From Phyllobacterium trifolii (GTDB lineage: Bacteria; Pseudomonadota; Alphaproteobacteria; Rhizobiales; Rhizobiaceae): a stretch of DNA of 64,000 bases. The DNA lies in NCBI RefSeq assembly GCF_014192095.1, contig NZ_JACHXN010000006.1:186001-250000 (forward strand), given 5' to 3'. Shown piece by piece: positions 8,802 to 16,610 of this stretch. The notes below the pieces were generated by a model that saw only the letters and a list, made by a program, of their open reading frames with translations, had not been told where the DNA came from and did not search any database. Positions within the stretch are counted from its first letter, which is position 1, and each line of letters opens with the position of its first letter. A program made the translations under genes and the position numbers.

Positions 8802-9314
8802 TCAGCTGCCCGTTCCGTCCTGAAATGGGCCGATATCAAAGACCATGCTTGCGACAGCGAAGAGACCGATAAGAAGCAGGATTACTGCCGTCACAAGTGT
8901 GTACGAAACCGGATAGCGGCTCTCCCCGTGAATGATGCCATCCGCCACCATTTCCTCCCGGGTACGTCGAAGTTCGAGCATGAACTGCGTGTGATAGATG
9001 ATGCCGATCACAAGCATGCATATGCCGAGAAGGACAAGCGCCAGTCCGAAACTGCGTGGCGCCCCGGCATGAGTGAGTGTGCCGGCATCGCGCAGCTTCT
9101 CGAAGAACTGGAATATTGTAAATCCAAAGCCTATCAGTGAGAGGGACGTGCGGATCACCGACATCAAGGTGCGGTCGGCGCTCATGCGGGTTCGCTGGAA
9201 CGACATTCCAGTACGCCGTGCGGACAAGTCCACCGAAATCGCATCGGACGGGGATTTTGAATTCGCATGTCCATGAAGGTCATTGGCCTTGTTCGTCGCG
9301 TACACGTTCGCCAC
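8802..9314 (-). CDS. DUF202 (YidH-type) membrane protein
   Basis: 170 residues. After a polar N-terminus of about 28 residues comes the repeated Arg-Thr pattern RTGMSFQRTRMSADRTLMSV and then IRTSLSLIGFGFTIFQFFEK, the signature of DUF202/YidH proteins. Two further TM helices are LALVLLGICMLVIGIIYH and LVTAVILLLIGLFAVASMVF. The only clear in-frame start ahead of the conserved part is GTG at 9314, and its Shine-Dalgarno is poor, so the start is uncertain. It ends 29 bp before the sulfatase start on the same strand and is probably the first gene of that operon. Function unknown. Confidence 0.8.
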   Translation of the reverse strand: MANVYATNKANDLHGHANSKSPSDAISVDLSARRTGMSFQRTRMSADRTLMSVIRTSLSLIGFGFTIFQFFEKLRDAGTLTHAGAPRSFGLALVLLGICMLVIGIIYHTQFMLELRRTREEMVADGIIHGESRYPVSYTLVTAVILLLIGLFAVASMVFDIGPFQDGTGS

Positions 9315-9328
9315 TGGAGTGTCCGTTT

Positions 9329-9450
9329 GTAAGTACGTAACGGTAACAAAGGCGGGGCCAGAAGAGACGAGGCCATACCTCCACGTCGAACCTGATCAGA
9401 ATATTTTCCGTCCCTTAGGACCTGTCCCCGCGGTTTTTACCGTAACGTAC
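9329..9450. promoter_or_regulatory. Candidate operator region: repeated GTAAGTACGTAAC / inverted TACGTAACGGTAAC
   Basis: Just upstream of the DUF202-sulfatase operon lies GTAAGTACGTAAC (9329-9341), which runs into TACGTAACGGTAAC (9334-9347). The reverse complement of the latter recurs with two mismatches at 9436-9449 (TTTACCGTAACGTA), so two sites face each other about 90 bp apart. The 13-mer GTAAGTACGTAAC occurs again in inverse orientation at 15572-15584, upstream of a NarL-type response regulator. I infer a shared transcription-factor site; the factor is unknown. The 9315-9588 stretch holds no convincing gene. Confidence 0.45.
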
Positions 9451-9588
9451 TCCCGCGGTGAGCATCAATTATGCACTATCGTCGGAAAGAAACCGGGTGT
9501 TCTGCACAATTGCCGGTTCGCCTGCCTTTTGGCGGCATATAGCTCGAATGGATTAGTTTACGACGGAAGCGGAGGTTCAGCATCGGCA

Positions 9589-9855
9589 ATGTCAACGGCT
9601 TCATCCCAAAGGGGACTCTGGAAATTGATGCTCAAGCTGCCCGCAATGCGCGGGCAGCTGCAGATGCTCAGCACCCGGAATTCAACTTTGGTAAGCCTCT
9701 GCGACGCGTTCGACGAAGCAAGTTCAACCCTTGACCGCTTGCGACGAAATGGCTCCTCGGACGACAGACTGTTGGTGGAGTACGAGACCTTGTGTTCCGA
9801 TATCGAAAACGAAGTTATTGATATTTGCATTGCGGCGCGCAGCAAAATACCTTGA
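9589..9855 (+). CDS. Small conserved-looking cytoplasmic protein
   Basis: 88 residues starting MSTASSQRGLWKLMLKLPAM. The core (SLCDAFDEASSTLDRLRR, then VEYETLCSDIENEVIDIC) is helical and resembles a class of short uncharacterised alphaproteobacterial proteins of the form LC-AYD-A---L--(10-15)--EY--L--E-E-E--. The frame extends upstream to 9283, but that part is low-complexity and unlike protein, so I use the ATG at 9589; GGAGG lies 13 bases before it, slightly far. No membrane segment or catalytic motif is visible. It precedes the 10008 gene by 152 bp. Function unknown, and the gene itself is only moderately certain. Confidence 0.5.
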   Translation: MSTASSQRGLWKLMLKLPAMRGQLQMLSTRNSTLVSLCDAFDEASSTLDRLRRNGSSDDRLLVEYETLCSDIENEVIDICIAARSKIP

Positions 9856-10007
9856 CCAATCAATCTGACGTAGCTCTTTGTTTCCTGATTAATCCTATTT
9901 AAACTAAGTGTCTCAGTATAATTCCGGTGCAACCTGGGGTATTCACCCTATGGCTTCTTGGCCTGTTCCGTTCAATTCTGTTCCAGGCTGAAGCACGGGG
10001 GTCTGCC

Positions 10008-11750
10008 ATGGAAGTTGACGTCAATATCGACGCAACGGAAACCGAAGAGGTCACCGAACAGGAGGCGAAGCAGGAATTGGACAGGCTCTTGTCCGATCCC
10101 CAGTTTCACTCGACCGATCGCAACAGGAATTTCCTGCGATTTGTAGCCAGCGAAATGTTCGAGGGTCGTGCTGCTGCGGTGAAGGCCTATACGATCGCGG
10201 TCGATGTGTTTGGTCGCCCCTGCAGCTTTGATCCCACCACGGATCCAATTGTCCGCATAGAAGCGACACGGCTTCGCGCCTCTCTTGCCCAATATTATGA
10301 GGCTCACGCCGAAGAAGGCAGCGTCCGCATCGAGCTGCCGCGCGGACGCTATATTCCTGTTTTTACCAAGGCCCCACCCCAGACTGAAACTCTCGACGAG
10401 TCCGACCTTCTTGATGCACCCGAAATCGGGAGTACAAATTCCGGCTGGAAGAGCAGGGTCTTCGATCGACGGCTCGTTCTTGCAGGACTTGTAGCGGCCG
10501 CTTGCGGTTTCCTGTGGTTTCTTTCTGGAAAGGGTCCTGTTTATTCGGAAAAGCCAAATGTTGCCATCGAGATGAAGTTGGCCGGTGACCAGACGGACAT
10601 CGAGGCTGGACTGATCCATGATTACCTGATGACGGCCCTGTCGCAGTATCAGACGCTCAAGCTTGCGGCAGGAGACATGGCGTCGGAAACGGGCGGGATC
10701 CGATCGGCAGCCGGGTCCCTGTTCGGTTCCCAAAGTCGAATGGATACTCGCTATCATGTGATCCTCAAATATCACCCTGACGACCACGTCCGTGCGGTGT
10801 GGTGGCAGGTTGTCAATCCCGCGGCTGGAGAAGCCCTGCGTTCTGGAGTCGAGCGCGTCGAGGTCGACAGGCCGGGTATCGACGTTCGCTACGAACTGAT
10901 TACGGACCTCGCAAACCGGTTCGCCGGCACACGCGGCGTCATCAACAGCCTGGAGTTGACGCGTGAACTGAGGTCGCCGACGTTTGGCAATGGCTGCGTC
11001 CTGCGGTCTGCCGTGGCTCTCGAACAGCTCGATACCGGCCTGTTACAAGAGGTGCAAACTTGCCTCGGTACATCGCTGCTGGACGCACCGAACAATCCAG
11101 ACATCAACGCCGAACTCGCAATCGTCAATCTTGAGCTGGACGCGCCTGAAGCGCCGACCGAATTGACTGTGCAGGCACTGACGCTGGCAAATAGAGCCGT
11201 TTCACTCGCCCCTATGTCCGACCGCGCCGGATATGCTCAAATGCTGGCACAATTCCGCAATGGTCAGACGGAAGCGGCGTTCGTGTCCGGATATCGTGCA
11301 ATGGGGCTCAATCCCGGCAATGGCCTCATCCCGGCCCGGCTAGGAGCTATGCTATTCGCCGTAGGCCGATGGGCGGAAGGTGCGGGAATGGCAGTCAAAG
11401 CCGGGATGGTCGATGGCGCCGCGCCCAGCGATGCCGGGCTCACGCTTGCGCTTGATGCTTACCGGCGCGGAGAGTTTGCGGAAGCGCTGCTTCGCGTGCA
11501 GCAGATGGGCAGATCGGAAAACTATATTGCCAACATTCTCGAACTTGCGGCAGCGGGCCAGATGAAGAATGCCGCAGATATAAACGAAGCAGCAAAACGT
11601 CTCAACGCCAAGCGCAAGCACTTCCCCGCATCGTTCCGTTCCGATATGGCGGCCCGCCACTATTCGCGGGAGATCGTCGACCAGCTTGGAGCCGGTTTGA
11701 CGAAGGCAGGTTTTGTCCTGCCTGCTCCGGTGGCTGACGCATCCAACTAA
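10008..11750 (+). CDS. Single-pass membrane protein with N-terminal adenylate-cyclase-associated-type domain and TPR-like C-terminus
   Basis: 580 residues. The N-terminus (about 20-120: RNRNFLRFVASEMFEGR, VKAYTIAVDVFGR, FDPTTDPIVRIEATRLRASL, RIELPRGRYIPVF) is a conserved block seen in many rhizobial proteins, often ahead of cyclase-like or TPR modules. One TM helix follows (RLVLAGLVAAACGFLWFLSG, about 150-170). The extracytoplasmic part contains a TolB-like stretch and then helical TPR-like repeats (GNGLIPARLGAMLFAVGRWAEGA). Start 10008 is chosen over 9927 because GGGGG lies 7 bases upstream and the longer form adds an unlikely hydrophobic leader. No catalytic residues are recognised. Role unknown, perhaps signalling or transcriptional control. 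Confidence 0.7.
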   Translation: MEVDVNIDATETEEVTEQEAKQELDRLLSDPQFHSTDRNRNFLRFVASEMFEGRAAAVKAYTIAVDVFGRPCSFDPTTDPIVRIEATRLRASLAQYYEAHAEEGSVRIELPRGRYIPVFTKAPPQTETLDESDLLDAPEIGSTNSGWKSRVFDRRLVLAGLVAAACGFLWFLSGKGPVYSEKPNVAIEMKLAGDQTDIEAGLIHDYLMTALSQYQTLKLAAGDMASETGGIRSAAGSLFGSQSRMDTRYHVILKYHPDDHVRAVWWQVVNPAAGEALRSGVERVEVDRPGIDVRYELITDLANRFAGTRGVINSLELTRELRSPTFGNGCVLRSAVALEQLDTGLLQEVQTCLGTSLLDAPNNPDINAELAIVNLELDAPEAPTELTVQALTLANRAVSLAPMSDRAGYAQMLAQFRNGQTEAAFVSGYRAMGLNPGNGLIPARLGAMLFAVGRWAEGAGMAVKAGMVDGAAPSDAGLTLALDAYRRGEFAEALLRVQQMGRSENYIANILELAAAGQMKNAADINEAAKRLNAKRKHFPASFRSDMAARHYSREIVDQLGAGLTKAGFVLPAPVADASN

Positions 11751-11784
11751 AAGTAGCGTCTCTTGGCTACGAAACCTGGAGGGT

Positions 11785-12069
11785 TCACTTCCAAGGTTCG
11801 ATTTTCGTTACCTTGCTGTTGTCGGCGTTCATGGTCAGACTGTATTGCGCGAACGTCGTTTTATCATCGCAGGTCACCTGCACGATCGTGGCGCCGCCAG
11901 CAGATCGAGCCTTGTCGATCCTAGCATCGGTGATCCTGTCGCACCAGAACCCCGCATTGCGGATGGCGCGGGCCGTTTGCCGCTGGAGCATGCGCGATTG
12001 CAGCGGCTCGGCTGCGGTAATCTCGGAGGCGCAGAGCAGGAACAAAAGAGCTGGCAGTATGCGTTTCAT
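11785..12069 (-). CDS. Small secreted protein, uncharacterised
   Basis: 94 residues with a clear Sec signal peptide (MKRILPALLFLLCASEITAA, cleavage near AA-EP). The mature part of about 74 residues contains two Cys (GFWCDRITDAR and QVTCDDKTTFAQY) that could form a disulfide, and ends LTMNADNSKVTKIEPWK. It resembles small periplasmic hypothetical proteins of rhizobia. The gene converges on the 10008-11750 gene with a 34 bp gap. A perfect 25-bp palindrome lies 87 bp upstream of its start and may control it. Function unknown. Confidence 0.7.
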   Translation of the reverse strand: MKRILPALLFLLCASEITAAEPLQSRMLQRQTARAIRNAGFWCDRITDARIDKARSAGGATIVQVTCDDKTTFAQYSLTMNADNSKVTKIEPWK

Positions 12070-12155
12070 GCGGTAAGCCTGTTTCAGTATTTTTGCCGGA
12101 ATCGGCGCGAGAAACGCCTTCAGGCAACAAAGATGCGTCGAGGCCGGATTTCTTG

Positions 12156-12180
12156 CAACGATGTTACTGTAACATCGTTG
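12156..12180. promoter_or_regulatory. Perfect 25-bp palindrome, probable operator
   Basis: The left arm CAACGATGTTAC and its exact reverse complement GTAACATCGTTG are separated by a single T. There is no T-tract, so a terminator is unlikely; odd-centred long palindromes of this kind are typical of TetR- or MarR-like dimer sites. It lies 87 bp upstream of the small secreted protein (minus) and 203 bp upstream of a truncated gene (plus). Its core GTTACTGTAAC resembles the TTTACCGTAAC half at 9436. The rest of 12070-12382 contains no supported gene. Confidence 0.6.
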
Positions 12181-12382
12181 CTGCCGGCGCTATTTTGGAC
12201 CAGCATCGCCAAGGGCACGGGGTTGCCTCCCTTCCCCTTGCCCCGCCCGGGCGGGACCGGCGATTGACGAATTCGCTCTCCCTTGCACCCACCGCGAAGT
12301 CGGGCAGTTACGGACACGCTCGGGCCCCCATATAGTCGATGGAACTGTGGACTTTCGCTGCCGGAGCAGGAGTTTTGCGAGA

Positions 12383-12637
12383 ATGCCCAAGTTGTCTCTT
12401 GTTCGCGCGCTTTTCCGGCTCGTCGCGCTAATCTCCTGTATTCTGGCAGTGGAAGCTCACTCAGCAGAAAAGAGCCTAGTTCACCAACATCTGCTCGACC
12501 TTGATGGCATGATGCAGCGGCGGATTGTGCGGGTTCTCGTCCCATACAGCAAGACGATCTACTTCATCGACAAAGGCAAGCAATATGGTACAGCCGTCGA
12601 GTTTGGCACGGCGCTGGAAAAAATGCCAATGCCGTAA
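12383..12637 (+). pseudogene. N-terminal fragment of an MltF-like lytic transglycosylase/solute-binding protein
   Basis: 84 residues: signal peptide (LVRALFRLVALISCILAVEA), then RRIVRVLVPYSKTIYFIDKG and KQYGTAVEFGTALEK. The latter is the typical start of the solute-binding-like domain of MltF-type membrane-bound lytic transglycosylases, where it is followed by about 350 more residues including a lysozyme-like SLT domain. Here the frame stops at 12637 and I find no continuation before the next minus-strand gene. I therefore read it as a truncated remnant. AGGAG lies 10 bases before the ATG, so a short exported peptide could still be made. Confidence 0.6.
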
Positions 12638-12671
12638 GCGTCGGAGCCAAGGGAGGCTAGATAGACCTGCT

Positions 12672-13504
12672 CTAAAGCAGCAACAGACGCTTCAGAATCG
12701 GAGCCAGCTCCTTCATCGGCAGCTGCGTCAGACCGATCGCCAAGAATGGGAGCAGGGCAGCGGCGGAGACGGGCACAAGCGTCGATCGCGTCACCAGCAT
12801 CGGTGAGAGCTTTTTCGCTGCATCGTAGAGCTTGCCTGGATCCTGTATATCATCGCCTTTGATGGTTTTTTCGCCATCGCCGATAACGTTCTTGCCAAGC
12901 GTGTTACGCTCGGATTGCCGCTGATAGTCGGTTGCCCGTGCGGATGCTGCGAGTAAAGTCTGTCGCTTAAGCTTTCCGAGCACACGGGCAAAGCCGATCA
13001 GCGGTATGCCGAAATAGGCGAATATAACGGCGAGCCAAAGACCCATAATGGATCCAAATGCGGTTGCTGTAACTGTCCCGTGCAAGACTGGTGTGTCAAA
13101 GTGCCAGCGACGACGCTACTTACCGCGACGGTGAACAGAATATAGCCATTGGGATAACGGCCGACGAAACTCAGACCGGCATGGCTGTCCGGATGCGTTG
13201 CCACAAGCCTTGTCCGGAGCCTTGAAAAATCGCGCAGCAATAGCGCCCACACGATGTGCCGCAATACCGCACGCAAGAGCAGAAACCAGAAAAGCGTGTT
13301 GCTGATGATGATAGACCACCATGCCGCAAGACTGAGGGATCGTCCCTCATTGTTGATTGTCATAGCCCAGGACGAGAATATCAACGCGCGCGGCAGGGGC
13401 TTGAGATGGGTTCCGTCGAGCAGATTTGTTTTCAGCTGCAAGTTGTAAAACGGCCCTCCGCGAAACACGAGGAAGGCCGGATCGTTGTCCTGGTCGATCG
13501 CCAT
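12672..13504 (-). pseudogene. Frameshifted multi-pass membrane protein
   Basis: Two overlapping frames make one protein. The upstream part (13504 down to about 13090) gives FLVFRGGPFYNLQLKTNLL, then TM segments and RYPNGYILFTVAVSSVVAGT; it then turns into non-membrane sequence. The continuation is in the next frame from about 13088 (LHGTVTATAFGSIMGLWLAV, FAYFGIPLIGFARVLGKLKR), ending ILKRLLLL. Joined, they resemble an uncharacterised membrane protein family with the opening FLVFRGGPFY and four to five TM helices. The shift lies near 13085-13095. It could be real decay or a sequencing error; the truncated gene next door favours decay. Confidence 0.65.
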
Positions 13505-13511
13505 TGTCCGC

Positions 13512-14795
13512 CTAGTAGCTGAGCTCGGGCGTGGGTGACTTGCTGTTCAGGGTCTCGTTCACCCTGTCGGATTTAGGGCGTCTATATTCGATCTTATTGC
13601 CCTCGAGCACGGTGAGCGGCGCGGTCACGGTCGTCGCTGCAACTTTGCCCACGGTACCGACGCTTCCGGCCACGACCGCCGTCACGCCGTCAGCGAAGGA
13701 AACGTCTGAATCGGTAAGCGTCTGTCCCGTCACGAGCCGCTGTCCGATGAGCTGGACGATCTCCGGACTCTCGGCGAATTTGCCGTGGCGCAGTCCGTCA
13801 TCGGTTTTGACCTTGGTCAGATCCACGACGGTTATTCCGGCAGCTTCCAGCTTGGTCTTGTAAGGCTCCGCCGCCGGATTGATCGCACCAAGACGATCGA
13901 CATCGCCCGAGATCAACCGCGACACCTTCAAGGCCCTGTCGTCCTGTGACACGAAGATGGTGATTTTCGGCTTGTCCTTGCCAAGCTCGTTCCATTGTCT
14001 TGCGAAGACATCGACATCGATATCGGGCGAAGCAAGAATCACATTCTTTATCTTGGGCTGCACCCGGCCGTCGCGTATTGCCATCTGCCGCAGCGATTCC
14101 ATGGCGAGCCATGTTCCCATCGAGTGAGCCATGACCGTGATTTCCTTGACGTCCTTGTCCTTGGCAAGCGTTTGCAGTCCCTGTTCCAACGCAGTACGCG
14201 AGAAGTTGGTGCTCTCCTTGTCGTAATTATAGTCGAAGACGCGTGCCCTCGAGGGCCAGGTGAACAGGATTGGCGTTACCTGCGCCTTGGAATCGTGGAT
14301 GATCTGGGCGAAGCGGAAAACCGAATCTTCGTAGCGGTTGTTGAAACCATGGACAAAGACCATCGCATGCCCATTAACGACATGCTGGCGGAACCAGGCG
14401 CGTCCCTCTTCGGGGGAATGCAGTTGCTGCACTTTTGTCACGGCAAAGTCCGTTTCCGGATTCGGCGGTACCTTTTTCGGCCACTGGACTGTTCCCGCTT
14501 TGCGCTTGGCATCGGAAGGGATCGATACGGTGATATCCGTCAAATAAGGCGTCGGGCTGCGCTCCCCTGTAAACAACGTCGCCGGATCGTGCGAGGGGAC
14601 GCGGCTGGTAACGACGAGCATGTCGACCGTTGAACCACCCGTTGCACCCGTCACGGCCACCGGAGCCATTACGCCTTTGGCATGCCCGGCGCAACCAGCC
14701 AATGCGAGCGTCAGCAAGAGCCCAAGCACCGGCAGTGCGGCCAGGCGACTGCGGGATGGCCGCGGCAGCTGAGCTGCTTCGGAGGTATGGTTCAT
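13512..14795 (-). CDS. Lipoprotein alpha/beta hydrolase (DUF900 family)
   Basis: About 427 residues starting MNHTSEAAQLPRPSRSR with a lipoprotein signal ending LTLALAGC. DUF900 landmarks follow: MLVVTSRVPS, HAMVFVHGFNNRYEDSVFRF (oxyanion region), FTWPSRARVFDYNYDKEST, and the nucleophile elbow VMAHSMGTWLAMESLRQMA with Ser in G/A-H-S-M-G. ASPDIDVDVFARQ probably bears the acidic residue. The reading frame extends to 14873, overlapping the response-regulator stop, but 14795 puts the signal peptide at the N-terminus. Anchored in the cell envelope; substrate unknown. It is next to, and on the same strand as, the response regulator gene. Confidence 0.85.
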   Translation of the reverse strand: MNHTSEAAQLPRPSRSRLAALPVLGLLLTLALAGCAGHAKGVMAPVAVTGATGGSTVDMLVVTSRVPSHDPATLFTGERSPTPYLTDITVSIPSDAKRKAGTVQWPKKVPPNPETDFAVTKVQQLHSPEEGRAWFRQHVVNGHAMVFVHGFNNRYEDSVFRFAQIIHDSKAQVTPILFTWPSRARVFDYNYDKESTNFSRTALEQGLQTLAKDKDVKEITVMAHSMGTWLAMESLRQMAIRDGRVQPKIKNVILASPDIDVDVFARQWNELGKDKPKITIFVSQDDRALKVSRLISGDVDRLGAINPAAEPYKTKLEAAGITVVDLTKVKTDDGLRHGKFAESPEIVQLIGQRLVTGQTLTDSDVSFADGVTAVVAGSVGTVGKVAATTVTAPLTVLEGNKIEYRRPKSDRVNETLNSKSPTPELSY

Positions 14796-14869
14796 GTCGA
14801 TGCTTTCACTCGAGAAAATTGCGGCGGGTGAGTGGTGGTAGTGCTTGGCCATTTTGCGCGAAACCATCG

Positions 14870-15502
14870 TCAAGCCTCGATCAACCGGTTTCTTATGGCA
14901 TATCGAACAAGGGCCGCGGTGGATTTGGCATCCAGTTTCCGCATTGCAGCCGCACGGTGGCTTTCGACGGTCTTCTCGCTGAGGCCAAGCACCGCTGCCG
15001 TCTCCTTGTTGCTATGGCCCTCGGCAATCAGTTTGACCACTGCTGTTTCGCGCGAGGTGAGAATACTCGACGTAGCATCGGATTTAGCGAGATAGGATGA
15101 CACGAGCATGTCAGACACCGTCTTGGTAAAGAACGGCTGGCGGTGCTCCAATGCTTCCACTGCCTGGATGAGATATTGCGTGGCATCGGATTTCAGCAAA
15201 TAGCCGCGTACGCCCGCTTCAAGAATGTTGCGCAGCAGAGCTTCATTGTCGTGCTGGGTAAATATCAGGACCTCGGTCTTCGGACTGTGCAGCCGGATTT
15301 GTCGCGCCGCTTCCACACCATTGATGAACGGCAAGGCGTAGTCGAGAATTGCGATTTCCGGTTCGGTCAGTCGTGCCTGTCCGACAGCGTCCCGCCCGTC
15401 GGCTGCTTCGCCGACGATTTCCCAGCGATCCCGCTTCGACAGGATCGCTTTCACGCCTTGCCGGACGATCTCATGGTCATCCGCGATCAGAATTCGTGTC
15501 AT
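14870..15502 (-). CDS. NarL/FixJ-family response regulator
   Basis: 210 residues. Receiver domain: MTRILIADDHEIVRQGVKAI with the acidic pocket DD, phospho-acceptor Asp54 in EIAILDYALPFINGVEAARQ, Thr in LIFTQHD and Lys in GYLLKSDA. LuxR-type helix-turn-helix: LTSRETAVVKLIAEGHSNKE then SEKTVESHRAAAMRKL. Start at 15502 (GGGGTGG upstream) is preferred to 15520. No kinase gene is adjacent; the HisKA_3 kinase at 3217-4929 is a possible partner. The 13-mer motif at 15572-15584 lies about 70 bp upstream of this start and could be an autoregulatory site. Divergent from the binding protein gene at 15639. Confidence 0.93.
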   Translation of the reverse strand: MTRILIADDHEIVRQGVKAILSKRDRWEIVGEAADGRDAVGQARLTEPEIAILDYALPFINGVEAARQIRLHSPKTEVLIFTQHDNEALLRNILEAGVRGYLLKSDATQYLIQAVEALEHRQPFFTKTVSDMLVSSYLAKSDATSSILTSRETAVVKLIAEGHSNKETAAVLGLSEKTVESHRAAAMRKLDAKSTAALVRYAIRNRLIEA

Positions 15503-15571
15503 ACCACCCCACGCGTCCAAATGGACCCTTTAAGTTCTACACCGGAAACGCTCTTCCGGCAAAAATTAACA

Positions 15572-15584
15572 GTTACGTACTTAC
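15572..15584. promoter_or_regulatory. GTTACGTACTTAC motif, inverse copy of the 9329 site
   Basis: The 13 bases here are the exact reverse complement of 9329-9341. The site sits in the 136-bp divergent spacer between the response regulator (minus) and the betaine-type binding protein (plus). The same spacer holds CCGGAAACGCTCTTCCGG, an imperfect inverted repeat at about 15542-15559. A shared regulator of both loci, possibly the NarL-type protein itself, is an inference. Confidence 0.4.
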
Positions 15585-15638
15585 GATAATGCAGTCGATG
15601 CTTGCTAATGCCGATCATATCATGTGGGAGCGTGGCAG

Positions 15639-16610
15639 ATGAGGCAACGATTAACGAGGCTCGGTCAATTTGCGGGATTGGTCCTGTCAGTTTGGATGAC
15701 GTTTCCCGCGACTTCAATTGCAGCCGATCTGGTTGTCGCCATGCCGAATTGGCCGTCGGGCCAGGTTACCGCGAACATCATCAAAACAACTCTCGAAGTG
15801 AATATGCATAAGAGCGTCGACGTCGAGGAGATGGGGACGATGACCGCTTTCGCCGGGCTTGCTTCCGGTGAGGTCGATGTCCATCCGGAGGTCTGGCTGC
15901 CGAACCTCAATTCGCTGGTGGAGAAATACGGCGATAAAGTCCAGCTCGCGGATTTCGGCGTTCCCGCCTGGCAGGGCATTTGCACGACCAAGCAGACAGT
16001 CGACAAGACGGGCATCCATGCGATCGCCGATCTTCTCGATCCGAAAAAGACCGCAGCCTTCGACACGGACGGCGATGGCCAGGGAGAGATGTGGATTGGC
16101 GCCGAGACGTGGTCATCCACAGTCATCGAACGTATTCGGGCCAACAGTTATGGTTATGCCAAGACAATGCGGCTTCTCGAAATGCCGGAAGAAATGGGCA
16201 TGGCGGCGGTCGATGCGGCCGAGGCGACAGATAAGCCGATCATATTTGCGTGCTACAGCCCCCATGTCGTCTTCAAGCTGCATGACATCGTCAAGCTTGA
16301 TGAGCCCGCCCACGACGCGTCCAAGTGGCATGTAATCCTGCCTGCGGACGATCCTGATTGGCTGGCCAAATCGAATGCACCCGTCGCCTGGGATGCCGCG
16401 CGCTTCCACATCGCCTATTCGAAGGCATTGGCTACGAAGAGTCCGGAAGTGACCAAGTTCCTTGAAAACATCGATTTCACGCCCGACGAAATCACCGAGA
16501 TGAGCTATGCGGTCGAAGTCGACCGGCAGCCGCCAGCCGACTACGCCAAGGCATGGGTCGGAAAACATGCGGACCGGGTGCAAAAATGGTTGAAGGGGAC
16601 GGCGAAATGA
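15639..16610 (+). CDS. Glycine betaine/choline-type ABC transporter substrate-binding protein (OpuAC/ProX family)
   Basis: 323 residues with a Sec signal (LGQFAGLVLSVWMTFPATSIAA). OpuAC-type features are the aromatic residues likely to cage a quaternary ammonium group: AMPNWPSGQV, HPEVWLPNL, GVPAWQGIC and GAETWSSTVIERI. The GTG at 15624 is in frame, but the ATG at 15639 has GGGAG 8 bases upstream. No permease or ATPase gene is nearby, so it is an orphan binding protein that must use a transporter encoded elsewhere or act as a scavenger or sensor. Its stop overlaps the start of the L,D-transpeptidase gene (ATGA), implying translational coupling. Exact ligand not determinable. Confidence 0.88.
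   Translation: MRQRLTRLGQFAGLVLSVWMTFPATSIAADLVVAMPNWPSGQVTANIIKTTLEVNMHKSVDVEEMGTMTAFAGLASGEVDVHPEVWLPNLNSLVEKYGDKVQLADFGVPAWQGICTTKQTVDKTGIHAIADLLDPKKTAAFDTDGDGQGEMWIGAETWSSTVIERIRANSYGYAKTMRLLEMPEEMGMAAVDAAEATDKPIIFACYSPHVVFKLHDIVKLDEPAHDASKWHVILPADDPDWLAKSNAPVAWDAARFHIAYSKALATKSPEVTKFLENIDFTPDEITEMSYAVEVDRQPPADYAKAWVGKHADRVQKWLKGTAK

Noticed and set aside
7612-8823. 403-codon plus-strand open frame opposite the sulfatase
   Set aside because: It is the antisense shadow of a well-supported gene with all sulfatase motifs; the translated product has no recognisable domain.
12093-12335. Short frames around the 25-bp palindrome
   Set aside because: Low-complexity composition and no start signals.
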